Positions 42,109-50,642 are shown, counted from the first letter of the stretch. The stretch: DNA of 64,000 nucleotides from Bradyrhizobium xenonodulans (GCF_027594865.1 NZ_CP089391.1:3378501-3442500), one strand, 5' to 3'. Numbers and translations are program-made. Notes: generated by a model from the sequence alone, not told the origin.

Positions 42109-42187
42109 TTAGGCGGCTGCCTTGTTCGCGCGGTCGAGTCCTGCGATCAGTTTTGCCGCGATAGTCGTGCAACCGCGCCGCCTTCAT
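42109..42187 (-). pseudogene. Remnant of a deleted alcohol dehydrogenase-like gene
   Basis: The ATG at 42185-42187 overlaps the TGA of the glcG-like gene as ATGA, the usual coupling inside an operon. It opens MKAARLHDYRGK, the customary N-terminus of zinc-dependent medium-chain alcohol dehydrogenases. After about 11 codons the frame loses that family. In the frame one base later the sequence reads AKLIAGLDRANKAAA and then TAA (42109-42111), which looks like a protein C-terminus. The simplest reading is an internal deletion that joined the first codons of one gene to the last codons of the same or a later gene. This is inference from a very short match. Confidence 0.4.
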
Positions 42188-42648
42188 CGCGCTGTCGCCT
42201 GCTTTGCAAGGATTGATGATAGCCCTTGTGCGGCTTCGATCGCGTCGAGGGCTGCACGGGCCACTTCTTCGTCCTGCTCCACCGAGCCTGCACTTGCACC
42301 GACGGCGCCGACGATGCTGCCGGCGATCCGCACCGGCAGTCCGCCGCCGAAAATCACGACCTTGCCCTCGTTGCTCTGCGCGATGCCGAACAACGGACCG
42401 TTGGGCTGGGCCAGATGCGCGAGCTCCGCCGTGGTCTTGTCGAACAGTCGCGCCGTCCTGGCCTTGCAGATGGCAAGATCGATGCTCCCGATCAGGGCGC
42501 CGTCCTGCCGTACGAACGCGACGAGATTGCCGCCAGCATCGACGATGGCAATGTTGTAGGGAAGCCCGATCCTGAGAGCGGCAGCCTCGCTCGCCGCCAG
42601 CATGCGCTTGGCATCATCCAGTGTGAGCCTGGTGTAGGATCTGGGCAT
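42184..42648 (-). CDS. GlcG/HbpS-like (DUF336) protein
   Basis: The 154-residue protein has the GlcG/HbpS pattern: LTLDDAKRMLAASEAAALRIG, IAIVDAGGNLVAFVRQDGALIGSIDLAICKARTA, FGGGLPVRIAGSIVGAVGASAGSVEQDEEVARAAL. The family includes a haem-binding sensor partner (HbpS) and the glycolate-locus protein GlcG; most members are of unknown role. ATG at 42646-42648 has GGAGGAAGCC before it. It lies 97 bp after the 32-aa peptide gene, and both are downstream of the second copy of the 51-bp element. The stop overlaps the start codon of a broken dehydrogenase frame. Confidence 0.82.
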   Translation of the reverse strand: MPRSYTRLTLDDAKRMLAASEAAALRIGLPYNIAIVDAGGNLVAFVRQDGALIGSIDLAICKARTARLFDKTTAELAHLAQPNGPLFGIAQSNEGKVVIFGGGLPVRIAGSIVGAVGASAGSVEQDEEVARAALDAIEAAQGLSSILAKQATAR

Positions 42649-42745
42649 GGCTTCCTCCTCGCCGCTGGCGAGGTCGCCGGCAGCCATTGGAATGATCGAA
42701 ATTTGATCGGACGAGAGTGTCGCGCCGGCGAAGAGCGGCCGGCGT

Positions 42746-42844
42746 TTACTTGAATACGATCTTTAATTTTGCTTCCAGCGCGGCGGCATCATCACCGGAT
42801 AGCTGGGTGATCTCTTTTCGGTCGAAGGCCTGGACAACTTTCAT
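42746..42844 (-). CDS. Small peptide gene (32 aa)
   Basis: Reading leftward from ATG (42842-42844), 32 codons (starting MKVVQAFDRKEITQLSGDDA and ending AKLKIVFK) end with TAA. A GGAG site stands 9 bp before the start. The peptide is soluble, amphipathic and charged, without Cys and without a membrane segment. I recognise no family. Support comes from the ribosome site, the position 64 bp after the conserved 51-bp element, and the order element-peptide-glcG on one strand. A role as precursor peptide, leader peptide or small subunit cannot be told apart by reading. Confidence 0.6.
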   Translation of the reverse strand: MKVVQAFDRKEITQLSGDDAAALEAKLKIVFK

Positions 42845-42907
42845 CAGGTTTCACTCCACGCTGAGCTGTGTTCCTGCGTGGCGTTAGGAGCGTCGTCGCG
42901 CATGAAC

Positions 42908-42958
42908 AGTCTAACGAGATGCGGGGGAACCGGCGGTTAATTCCGGTAAAAGCATATG
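42908..42958 (-). promoter_or_regulatory. 51-bp upstream element, copy 2 (upstream of the 32-aa peptide)
   Basis: It matches copy 1 (41903-41953) without gaps in 37 of 51 bases, with AGTCTA, GCGGTTAA and GGTAAAAGC at the same distances. On the minus strand it reads CATATGCTTTTACC ... TTAACCGCC ... TAGACT. It ends 63 bp before the peptide ATG. Confidence 0.6.
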
Positions 42959-43327
42959 TGCGTTCTCACCGCGGCGAGGTTCGTTGTCGAGCGAAGCTGG
43001 AAGGAGAGGGCGCCGGCCTCGCCGAGGCTCCTGTTGCGCAGTCTATGGTCACTAGCGCACAGCCAATGAGTTATCGCAGGCAGGCGTGATGCCCGAGCGT
43101 AAACCGGCACCGAGGCCGCGGCGCTGATGCTTGGCATCACGTCGTCGAAAATCAAAATGGATAGGAGGCGATGATAGTATCCTGCTCCTGTTTTGCCCGA
43201 CGAGTCAAAACGCCTTTGCGGATGCATTCCGTCGACACGCGCCAAGTCATTGATCCGCCACGCCCCGGCTACTGTGCATGGGGTTGTTTTCGCGTTTCTC
43301 GTTTGACCGCCCCGCGCAAAGCTCCGT
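42959..43327. other. Non-coding gap between peptide promoter and patatin gene
   Basis: About 370 bp without a convincing gene on either strand. It contains short dispersed sequences such as TTTTGCCCGACGAGTCAAA and CTACTGTGCATGGGGTTG that look like relic intergenic repeats; no open frame has a ribosome site with a sensible protein. Confidence 0.45.
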
Positions 43328-44503
43328 TTACGCGCTCTCCGTCTCCCGGTGCACATCGTGCACCACGAGGCCCATGCCTTCGTCGGGCATCTTGATCCAG
43401 TCGCGGCGCTTCAGGGTGCGCTTGGTGTCTTCATAGCCGCTGGTCCAGTGCTCGCGCATCGAGGTGCCCGAGAATTCGTGGTCCTTGGCGTCGCCCTCAT
43501 AGGCCTTCTGCTGGTAGATCAGATGCAGGATCGCGATCTCCGGCATGTTGCACAGGCTCGCCTTCAGCTTGCGCTCCTCCTCCGACAGTTCGTCGTCGGG
43601 AAGCTTTGCCAGCGCCTTGTAGAGCAGCACCTTGAGATTGTGGGTGCGGCGGTAGACGTCGGTGTTGTGGCGCGTGCGCGAGGAATACATGATGTCCTTG
43701 TGGCGGGCCATCACGTCCTGGATCGAGCGCGGCAGCACGCCGCGCGCGCTGAACAGGTCGACCTGGAACACCAGCGAATTGAGCGCGTCTTCCTGGTCGA
43801 GCAGATGCTGCAGCGGCGTGTTGGAGACGATGCCGCCGTCCCAGAAATGATCGGTGCCGATCCGCACCATTGGCAGCGCCGGGGGCAGGGCGCCGGAGGC
43901 CATGATGTGCTCCGGCTCGATCTCGTCATGGGCGTTGTCGAAATAGATGAAATTGCCGGAGAGCACGTTGACGGCGCCGACCGCGAAGCGGACCTTCTTC
44001 TCGTTGATGAGGTCGAAGTCGACGAGCTCGAGCAGGCTCTCCTTCAGCGGCATCGTGTCGTAATAGCTGGTCGCGGTCTTGGCGCCGACCGGGCTGAGCC
44101 AGGGATTGACCTGGTGGGGCGTGAAGAAGCCGGGCTGGCCCATCGCCGAGGTCATCCAGGAGCTGTAGAGGTTGCGCCACTGGCGGAAGACGTCGCCGTC
44201 GGGCGTGTAGTGCCAGATCTTGCGGTTGGTGATGCGCTCCCAGAAGATGCGCAGCGCCTCGAGCCGCTTCTCCGGCTTGTTGCCGGCGATGATGGCGGAG
44301 TTGATCGCACCGATCGAGACGCCACAGACCCAGTCGGGCTCGATGCCGGCCTCGTGCAGTGCCTGGTAGACGCCGGCCTGGTAGGCGCCGAGCGCGCCGC
44401 CGCCCTGCAGCACCAGCGCGACGCGGTCGCAGCGCTCGGGCCGCCAGCCCCGTGACGGCGGCTGATGTGTTGGATGAGCCGGTTGCGACGTGCGGGCGTC
44501 CAT
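43328..44503 (-). CDS. Patatin-like phospholipase
   Basis: The 391-residue protein has the patatin catalytic pair: GxSxG nucleophile GVSIG (61-65, S63) preceded by the oxyanion motif GGGALG (34-39), and the catalytic Asp in a later DGG motif (FWDGGIVSNTPL). The C-terminal third is the DUF3734-type extension common in rhizobial members. It is a serine hydrolase of acyl chains in the cytoplasm or at the membrane, perhaps related to poly-hydroxybutyrate or lipid turnover because acetoacetate decarboxylase is encoded divergently. ATG at 44501-44503 has GGAGG 6 bp before it. Confidence 0.9.
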   Translation of the reverse strand: MDARTSQPAHPTHQPPSRGWRPERCDRVALVLQGGGALGAYQAGVYQALHEAGIEPDWVCGVSIGAINSAIIAGNKPEKRLEALRIFWERITNRKIWHYTPDGDVFRQWRNLYSSWMTSAMGQPGFFTPHQVNPWLSPVGAKTATSYYDTMPLKESLLELVDFDLINEKKVRFAVGAVNVLSGNFIYFDNAHDEIEPEHIMASGALPPALPMVRIGTDHFWDGGIVSNTPLQHLLDQEDALNSLVFQVDLFSARGVLPRSIQDVMARHKDIMYSSRTRHNTDVYRRTHNLKVLLYKALAKLPDDELSEEERKLKASLCNMPEIAILHLIYQQKAYEGDAKDHEFSGTSMREHWTSGYEDTKRTLKRRDWIKMPDEGMGLVVHDVHRETESA

Positions 44504-44703
44504 GGCGTGCCTCCCTGCGTGAGCCAAAACGATTGCGTCCGGCAGTGACGGCGTGATGACAATTCCGGCGCCGATGCATCGCCTGCATGCAGGATGACCG
44601 CCTTGGGAATGGCTGCGGTCGTGCGGCTGACGGAAAACCTTCACATCGCAGTCAATGACCGCCGCTAGCAATTCCTGCCGAACAGGATCACAGGAGAGCC
44701 GCG

Positions 44704-45486
44704 ATGCGCAGCGAAGACGTGTTGAGACTTCCGTCCATGCCGGCAGCCGGGCCGAGCTATCCCGCCGGGCCGTATCGCTTCGTCAACCGCGAATTCCTGG
44801 TCATCACCTACGAGACCGATCCGGATCTGATCCGCGCCGGCCTGCCCGAGCCGCTGGAGCCGATCGACCAGCCGATCGTGCATTACGAATGGATCAAGAT
44901 GCCGGACTCCTCCGGATTCGGCAGCTACACCGAGTCCGGTCTCGTCATCCCCGCGCGCCTCAACGGCGAGGAGGTCAATTTCGTCTCGCAGATGTATCTG
45001 GACGACGATCCGCCGATCGCCGCCGGCCGCGAGATCTGGGGTTTCCCCAAGAAGTACGCCCATCCCAAGCTCGAGATCGTCAAGGACACGCTGACGGGCA
45101 CGCTGGAATATGCCGGCCAGCTCGTCGCCATGGGCACCATGGGCTACAAGCACGAGAGCATGGCCGGCAACGGCGATCTCACCCGCGCCACGCTGTCGAA
45201 GACGCAAATCAATCTGAAGATGATCCCGGGCGTCGACGGCCGTCTCGAAGTCTGCCAGCTCGTCGCGATCAACCTCGTCGACATCGTGCCGAAGGGCTCG
45301 TGGATGGGACCCGGCCGGCTGCATCTGGTGCCCCACGTCAATGCGCCGGTCGCGGATTTCCCGGTCCGCCGCTGCATCGGCGCGCATCACTACATCGCCG
45401 ATCTGACGCTGCCGTTCGGCCGCGTCGTGCACGACTACGTCAAGGAAGCCGAGGCGGCGGCTTTGACCGGGCTGGCGGCGGAGTAG
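44704..45486 (+). CDS. adc: Acetoacetate decarboxylase
   Basis: The 260-residue enzyme has the ADC core: YETDPDLIRAGLPEPLEP, the Schiff-base lysine pair in EIWGFPKKYAHPK (K116, K117; the second is the reactive one by analogy with the clostridial enzyme), and the GEEVNFVSQMYL strand. It would decarboxylate acetoacetate to acetone and CO2, or a related 3-keto acid. ATG follows AGGAGAGCCGCG. It is divergent from the patatin gene; in related rhizobia, genes of this kind sit near polyhydroxybutyrate or ketone metabolism. A strong stem-loop follows the stop. Confidence 0.9.
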   Translation: MRSEDVLRLPSMPAAGPSYPAGPYRFVNREFLVITYETDPDLIRAGLPEPLEPIDQPIVHYEWIKMPDSSGFGSYTESGLVIPARLNGEEVNFVSQMYLDDDPPIAAGREIWGFPKKYAHPKLEIVKDTLTGTLEYAGQLVAMGTMGYKHESMAGNGDLTRATLSKTQINLKMIPGVDGRLEVCQLVAINLVDIVPKGSWMGPGRLHLVPHVNAPVADFPVRRCIGAHHYIADLTLPFGRVVHDYVKEAEAAALTGLAAE

Positions 45487-45540
45487 GGCGCCCCGCCATC
45501 ATCAAACTGTAACAAAGCCGTAATTGAGTACCCGGGTGGA

Positions 45541-45570
45541 TCTGGAAGGCGCTGTCAGGCGCCTTCCAGA
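45541..45570. terminator. Perfect stem-loop after acetoacetate decarboxylase
   Basis: TCTGGAAGGCGC (45541-45552) and GCGCCTTCCAGA (45559-45570) pair perfectly over 12 bp around a 6-nt loop (TGTCAG). TTGGGGATTTG follows, so termination of adc is likely; it could also mark the leader of the CorA-like gene 30 bp on. Confidence 0.6.
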
Positions 45571-45599
45571 TTGGGGATTTGTTGACGGGTGGGATGGCC

Positions 45600-46616
45600 A
45601 TGGCTGAAGCGGCAAAGCTCGTCGGCACGATCGCGAATGCCGAGCCCGCCATTCCCGGCCTGGTCTGGGCGTTCCGCCTGCACGGCGACGGCGGCGCCGA
45701 GGCGCTGCCGATCGACCAGCCGATCGAGTTCAGCCATGACGGCCGGCTCTGGCTGCATTTCAACCTGACGGATGCGCGCGCACGGCCCTGGATCGCGTCA
45801 TCGCAGTTGCCGCCGCTCGCCCGCGAACTGCTGCTGTCGAACGACACCTTCCAGCAGCTTCACGTCATCGACCACTGCGTCTACGGCGTCTTCTCCGACC
45901 TCGTGCGCGAGATCGACACCGCAACGGAGGAGACCGCGTTCCTGCGCTTCGCCATGACCGAGCATCTCCTCATCAGCGGCCGTCATCAGGCACTGTGCTC
46001 GGCGGACGCGACGCGCCGCGTGCTCGAAGGCGGTTACCGCGTCGACAATGTCGCCCATCTCCTGGAGAAGATCGTCGACGAGGTCGCCGATACGCTGGAC
46101 AGGATGGCCGACAAGCTCGGCCAGGAGATCGACGACATCGAGGAACGCATCCTAGCCGACGACGCCAAGCCGGAGATGCGCCGCAACCTCGGCCGCCTGC
46201 GCCGCACCTGCGTCAGGCTGCATCGCCAGCTCACCGGCCTGCGGGTGCTGTTCCACCGCCTCGACCAGAAGAACACCGATCATCTCTCACCCGCCTTGCG
46301 GATCCATGCCGGCAAGCTGGCGCAGCGGCTGGATGGGCTCGACCATGACATCGTCGAGCTTCGCGAGCGCAGCCGTCTCCTCGAAGAGGAGCTGCGCTTC
46401 AAGAACGAGGAGGAGAGCAACCGCCACCTCCACACGCTCTCGATCGTGACCTCGCTGCTGCTGCCGCCGACCTTGATCACCGGTATCTTTGGCATGAACA
46501 CCAAGGGCCTGCCGCTCACGGAGGTCGAGACCGGATTCCTCTGGGCGGCGGTGCTGATGGCCTCGTCGGTCGCTGCGGCCTATCTCTTCATGCGGCGCAC
46601 GGGCATATTCAAGTAG
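45600..46616 (+). CDS. CorA-family divalent/zinc transporter (ZntB-like)
   Basis: The 338-residue protein has a long cytoplasmic N-terminal domain with extended coiled-coil helices and ends with two membrane helices. The loop between them carries the GMN signature (GIFGMNTKGLPL). ZntB members move zinc or other cations across the inner membrane as a pentamer; CorA members move magnesium. Cytoplasmic helix content and lack of the usual CorA N-terminal pattern favour ZntB. ATG at 45600 has GGTGGG 6 bp before it. Starts at 45594 (ATG) and 45579 (TTG) are possible. Confidence 0.87.
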   Translation: MAEAAKLVGTIANAEPAIPGLVWAFRLHGDGGAEALPIDQPIEFSHDGRLWLHFNLTDARARPWIASSQLPPLARELLLSNDTFQQLHVIDHCVYGVFSDLVREIDTATEETAFLRFAMTEHLLISGRHQALCSADATRRVLEGGYRVDNVAHLLEKIVDEVADTLDRMADKLGQEIDDIEERILADDAKPEMRRNLGRLRRTCVRLHRQLTGLRVLFHRLDQKNTDHLSPALRIHAGKLAQRLDGLDHDIVELRERSRLLEEELRFKNEEESNRHLHTLSIVTSLLLPPTLITGIFGMNTKGLPLTEVETGFLWAAVLMASSVAAAYLFMRRTGIFK

Positions 46617-46638
46617 AGTATGCCAGCGGATATCAGCC

Positions 46639-48042
46639 GTGATCGGGACTGCCCATAGCTTTCTGTTGCGACGCGCGAGCGCGATTGTGCTGGCCTGCAC
46701 GGCTGCGAGCACCAGCGCGCTCGCCGGTGCCAAGGACGAGAGCGCGGCCGAGTGGCTGTTTCCGAAATGGTTCAATGAATGGCATGACGGCCTTGCCAAC
46801 AAGGGCCTGAATTTCGGCGCCACCTACATCGCCGACAACATTGCCAACGTCTCCGGCGGCGTGAAGCGCGGTGCCATCCATTTCGGCCGGCTCGATCTGT
46901 CTGTCGATGCCGATCTCGACAAGCTGGTCGGCTGGACCGGCGGCCGGTTCTACGCCAATGCGTTCGTGATCTATGGCCAGGGCCTCTCCCGCAACTACGT
47001 CATGAACCTCGCCACCATCAGCGAAATCGAGGCGCTGCCGGACCAGCGGCTCTACAATGCGTATTTCGAGCAGAGTTTTTTCAACGACCGCCTCAACATC
47101 CGGGCCGGCCAACAGGCGGCCGACGTCGAGTTCTTCGACAGCCAGACCGACGACCTCTTCATCAACGGCACCTTCGGCTGGCCCGCGATCAAGGCATCCA
47201 ACCTTCCGGCCGGCGGCCCGGCGCCGCCGATCGCGGTGCCTGGCATTCGCATCAAGGCCGCGCTGAACGACAAGATCACCGTGTTCGGCGCGGTGTTCAA
47301 CGGCGATCCGTCCGGGCCGGGCGCGGCCGATCCGCAACTGCGCGATCACCATGGCCTCGCGTTCCGCGTCAACGATCCGCCCTGGGTGATCGGGCAGGTG
47401 CGTTTCAACTACGACATCGATGTCGGGGGACGTCCGCTCGCCGGCAATTTCACACCCGGTGCCTGGAAGCACTACGGCTCCTTCGACAGCCAGCGCTTCA
47501 CGGCCGAGGGGCTGTCGATCGCGGACCCCGGCGGCACCGGCATCCCCGCAAAGCTGCGCGGCAATTACGGCATCTTCGCCGTGATCGAGCAGGTGCTCTA
47601 TCGCCCGCCGGAGGTCAAAGAGAACAGCACGTCAGCCTCGATCCCTGGCGTCACCGCCTTCGGCCGTATCGCCTATAGCCCACCGGACCGCAACCTGATC
47701 GACCTCTATCTCGACGGCGGCATCGGCTTCGTCGGCTTCGTCCCTGGCCGTCCGCTCGATCGCTTCGGCGTGGCGGCAGCCTACATGCGCATCTCGAACA
47801 TCGCGCGCAATCTCGACGTCGACACGCAGGCCTTCACCGGCATTCAGAGCCCGGTGCGCAGCAACGAGACGCTGATCGAGATGATCTACGAGGCGCACGT
47901 CAAGCCGGGCTGGCTGGTCGCGCCTTACTTCCAGTACGTGTTCCGCCCCTCGGGCGGCATCCCCAATCCGAACGATCCGACCGGCGTCTCGCGGATCGGT
48001 GACGCCGCGGTGTTCGGCGTCACCACCACGATCAGGTATTAG
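46639..48042 (+). CDS. Carbohydrate-selective porin, OprB family
   Basis: The 467-residue protein has a signal peptide (to about LAGA near residue 30) and mainly beta-strand content with alternating aromatic residues. Blocks such as FGATYIADNIANVSGG, FGWPAIKASNLP, LRGNYGIFAVIEQVLYR and the C-terminal aromatic end TTTIRY are typical of the OprB outer-membrane barrel. It lets sugars enter the periplasm. Start is GTG at 46639 with a weak ribosome site. Its stop overlaps the stop of the MFS gene on the other strand by 4 bp (tail-to-tail). Confidence 0.85.
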   Translation: MIGTAHSFLLRRASAIVLACTAASTSALAGAKDESAAEWLFPKWFNEWHDGLANKGLNFGATYIADNIANVSGGVKRGAIHFGRLDLSVDADLDKLVGWTGGRFYANAFVIYGQGLSRNYVMNLATISEIEALPDQRLYNAYFEQSFFNDRLNIRAGQQAADVEFFDSQTDDLFINGTFGWPAIKASNLPAGGPAPPIAVPGIRIKAALNDKITVFGAVFNGDPSGPGAADPQLRDHHGLAFRVNDPPWVIGQVRFNYDIDVGGRPLAGNFTPGAWKHYGSFDSQRFTAEGLSIADPGGTGIPAKLRGNYGIFAVIEQVLYRPPEVKENSTSASIPGVTAFGRIAYSPPDRNLIDLYLDGGIGFVGFVPGRPLDRFGVAAAYMRISNIARNLDVDTQAFTGIQSPVRSNETLIEMIYEAHVKPGWLVAPYFQYVFRPSGGIPNPNDPTGVSRIGDAAVFGVTTTIRY

Positions 48043-49334
48043 GCCATCGCCGGCTTCGGCTCGGCCTTCGGTTGCCGCGACAGCGCCAGCACGATCAGCG
48101 AGGCGAACACGCAGAGCGCGCCCGCGATGAAGAACGCGGGCAAATAGCTCTGATAGACCGTCCGCGAGAAACCGGCGCCGAACGCGGCCGTGCCGGCGCC
48201 GAGCTGATGGCCGGCAAAGATCCAGCCGAACACCAGATTGGCGCGCTCGGGCCCGAACTTCTGCGCGGTGAGGCGCACCGTCGGCGGCACCGTGGCGATC
48301 CAGTCGAGCCCGTAGAACATCGCGAAGATCGACAGGCCGTAGAACGAGAAATCGCTGAACGGCAGGAAGATCAGCGAGAGCCCGCGCAGGCCGTAGTACC
48401 AGAACAAGAGGTAACGGTTGTCGTAGCGGTCCGACAGCCAGCCCGACATGATGGTGCCGAAGAAGTCGAAGATGCCCATCGCGGCGAGCAGGCTCGCGGC
48501 CTGCACCTGCGGGATGCCGAAATCGAGGCACATCGGGATCAGGTGGACCTGGACGAGGCCGTTGGTCGACGCGCCGCAAACGAAGAAGGTCGCAAACAGG
48601 ATCCAGAACGCGCTGCTCTTCGAGGCGTCGCGCAGCGTGCCGAGCGCCACGCCCGTGATCGAGCCGTGGCTGACCGGCGGGACGGGCAGGGGAGCGGTAC
48701 CCTCGTCGCCGAACGGGCGCAGGCCGACATCGCTCGGCCGGTCGCGCATCGCGAGCAGCACGGCGAGCGCGGAAACACAGAGCGCGATACAGACGAAGCC
48801 GAGCGCGAGCCGCCAGCCGTAACGTTCGGTCAGGCTCGCGAGCAGCGGCAGGAATACGAGCTGGCCGGTGGCGACGCTCGCGGTCATGATGCCGACGACG
48901 AGGCCGCGCCGCGCCGCGAACCAGCGCGTCGCGATGGTGGCGCCGAGCACCAGCGCGGTCATGCCGGTGCCGATGCCGATCACGACGCCCCACAGCGCCA
49001 CGAGCTGCCAGACCTGCGTCATGCCGAGCGAGGCCACCAATGCCGAGACGACGATGAGCTGCGCGGTGAGCGTCACATTGCGCAGGCCGTAGCGATTCAG
49101 AAGCGCGGCCGCGAACGGCGCCATCAGTCCGAACAGGATGAAGCGGATCGAGAGCGCGGAGGAGATCTCCGCCGTGCTCCAGCCGAACTCCTGCTGAAGC
49201 GGAACGATGAACACGCCGGGTGCACCGACCGTGCCCGCGCTGATCAGCGCGGTCAGGAAGGTCACGCCGACCATCACCCAGCCGTAGTGGATATTGCGGC
49301 GGCCAAGTGTTGCCGCGAGCCAATTCGAAATCAT
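48039..49334 (-). CDS. MFS transporter
   Basis: The 431-residue inner-membrane protein has twelve hydrophobic helices in two bundles. The MFS motif between helices 2 and 3 reads LMAPFAAALLNRYGLRNV; a second copy (GWLSDRYDNRYL) lies at the start of the C-terminal half. Cytoplasmic loop around residue 200 is Gly/Pro-rich. No specific signature tells the substrate. ATG at 49332-49334 has GAGGCCCA before it. It converges with the OprB porin gene and overlaps it by 4 bp at the stops. The two may serve uptake of the same compound but are not in one operon. Confidence 0.9.
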   Translation of the reverse strand: MISNWLAATLGRRNIHYGWVMVGVTFLTALISAGTVGAPGVFIVPLQQEFGWSTAEISSALSIRFILFGLMAPFAAALLNRYGLRNVTLTAQLIVVSALVASLGMTQVWQLVALWGVVIGIGTGMTALVLGATIATRWFAARRGLVVGIMTASVATGQLVFLPLLASLTERYGWRLALGFVCIALCVSALAVLLAMRDRPSDVGLRPFGDEGTAPLPVPPVSHGSITGVALGTLRDASKSSAFWILFATFFVCGASTNGLVQVHLIPMCLDFGIPQVQAASLLAAMGIFDFFGTIMSGWLSDRYDNRYLLFWYYGLRGLSLIFLPFSDFSFYGLSIFAMFYGLDWIATVPPTVRLTAQKFGPERANLVFGWIFAGHQLGAGTAAFGAGFSRTVYQSYLPAFFIAGALCVFASLIVLALSRQPKAEPKPAMA

Positions 49335-49397
49335 TGGGCCTCAATCAGGGTAGGCAGGCCGCAACAGACCTGCGCGAAGTTGCAGAATGGCACGAAA

Positions 49398-49427
49398 GAG
49401 GGAAGTCTAAAATGACAGACTTCCCTC
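49398..49427 (-). terminator. Terminator after thiolase gene
   Basis: GAGGGAAGTCT and AGACTTCCCTC pair perfectly over 11 bp around the 8-nt loop AAAATGAC. On the minus strand TTTC follows. Location 19 bp after the thiolase stop fits a transcription terminator. Confidence 0.65.
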
Positions 49428-49445
49428 ATTTACAGACGCCGGCGA

Positions 49446-50642
49446 TCAGTGCGCGAGACGCTCTACCGCAATCGCCGTGGCTTCGCCGCCGCCGATGCAG
49501 AGCGCCGCGACGCCGCGCTTGAGGTTGTTGGTCTCCAGCGCATGCAGCAGCGTCACGATCAGCCGTGCGCCAGTGGCGCCGATGGGATGGCCGAGCGCGC
49601 AGGCGCCGCCATTGACGTTGAGCTTCTCTCTGGCGATGCCGAGATCGCGCTGCGCCGCCATCGCCACCACGGCGAAGGCTTCGTTGATCTCGAACAGATC
49701 GACATCGCCGGCGCTCCAGCCGACCTTGTCCAGCAGCTTGCGGATCGCCGGGATCGGCGCGGTGGTGAACCATTGCGGTTCCTGGCTGTGGGTGGCATGG
49801 CCCTTGATCTCGGCGAGCATAGGCAGACCATTGCGGTCGGCAAGCGAGCGCTTGGTCAGCACCAGCGCCGCGGCGCCGTCGGCATTGGCGGAGGAGGCCG
49901 CCGGCGTGATGGTGCCGTTGGCGCGGAACGCCGGCTTCAGGCCGGGAATCTTGGCGGGATCGACCTTCAGGGGATGCTCGTCATTGGCGATGATGCGGGG
50001 ACCTGCCTTCTCGGTCAGCGTGATCGGCGCGATCTCGGCCTTGAACGCGCCGCCTTCGACGGCCTTGCGGGCGCGACTTAGCGTCTCCATCGCGTAGGTG
50101 TCCTGGTCCTTGCGGGTAAACTGATAGGCTTCCGCGGTGGCCTCACCGAAATCGCCCATCGAGCGGCCGGTCTCATAGGCATCCTCGAGGCCGTCCATCA
50201 TCATGTGGTCGATGATGCGGTCATGGCCGACGCGATAACCGCCGCGTGCCTTCGCCAGCAGGTAAGGCGCGTTGCTCATGCTCTCCATGCCGCCGGAGAC
50301 GACGATCTCGGCGGATCCCGCGCGGATGATGTCGTGCGCCAGCATGGTCGCCTTCATGCCGGAGCCGCAGACCTTGTTGACGGTGGTGGCGCCGGTGGCA
50401 TCGGGAAGCCCGGCGCTACGTGCGGCCTGCCGCGCCGGTGCCTGGCCTTGCCCCGCCGGCAGCACGCAGCCCATGAAGACCTCGTCGACCTTCTCGGGCG
50501 CAAGTCTTGCGCGCTCCAGCGCTGCGCCGATCACGTGCGATCCGAGCTTGTGCGCCGGAAGCGCCGACAACTCGCCCATGAAGCGGCCGAGCGGGGTGCG
50601 GGCGGCGGAGACGATGACGACGGGATCGGTGGCTTCGGCCAT
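49446..50642 (-). CDS. Acetyl-CoA C-acetyltransferase (thiolase)
   Basis: The 398-residue enzyme carries the thiolase residues: nucleophile Cys in VNKVCGSGMKA, GHPIGATGARLIV (catalytic His), and the second Cys in ALCIGGGEATA. It condenses or cleaves acetyl-CoA/acetoacetyl-CoA. ATG at 50640-50642 is used, with a weak AGAG site; the open frame continues upstream without family match. A perfect ATCATATGAT palindrome lies at 50680-50689. A terminator follows the gene. It stands alone on the minus strand; the crotonase gene upstream is separated by 337 bp. Confidence 0.92.
   Translation of the reverse strand: MAEATDPVVIVSAARTPLGRFMGELSALPAHKLGSHVIGAALERARLAPEKVDEVFMGCVLPAGQGQAPARQAARSAGLPDATGATTVNKVCGSGMKATMLAHDIIRAGSAEIVVSGGMESMSNAPYLLAKARGGYRVGHDRIIDHMMMDGLEDAYETGRSMGDFGEATAEAYQFTRKDQDTYAMETLSRARKAVEGGAFKAEIAPITLTEKAGPRIIANDEHPLKVDPAKIPGLKPAFRANGTITPAASSANADGAAALVLTKRSLADRNGLPMLAEIKGHATHSQEPQWFTTAPIPAIRKLLDKVGWSAGDVDLFEINEAFAVVAMAAQRDLGIAREKLNVNGGACALGHPIGATGARLIVTLLHALETNNLKRGVAALCIGGGEATAIAVERLAH

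Larger units (their letters stand above)
41805..42183. other. 379-bp gap between iorA and glcG-like gene
   Basis: The gap holds the 51-bp upstream element (41903-41953), a strong stem-loop (42065-42091), and a short coding remnant after the glcG-like stop (42109-42187). A longer frame on the minus strand (41906-42187, 93 residues) starts at the remnant but its Arg/Pro-rich tail does not look like a protein. Confidence 0.6.

Noticed and set aside
41906..42187. 93-residue frame after glcG as a functional gene
   Set aside because: Only the first dozen residues look like a protein; the remainder is a random Arg/Pro-rich reading across a hairpin and promoter element.
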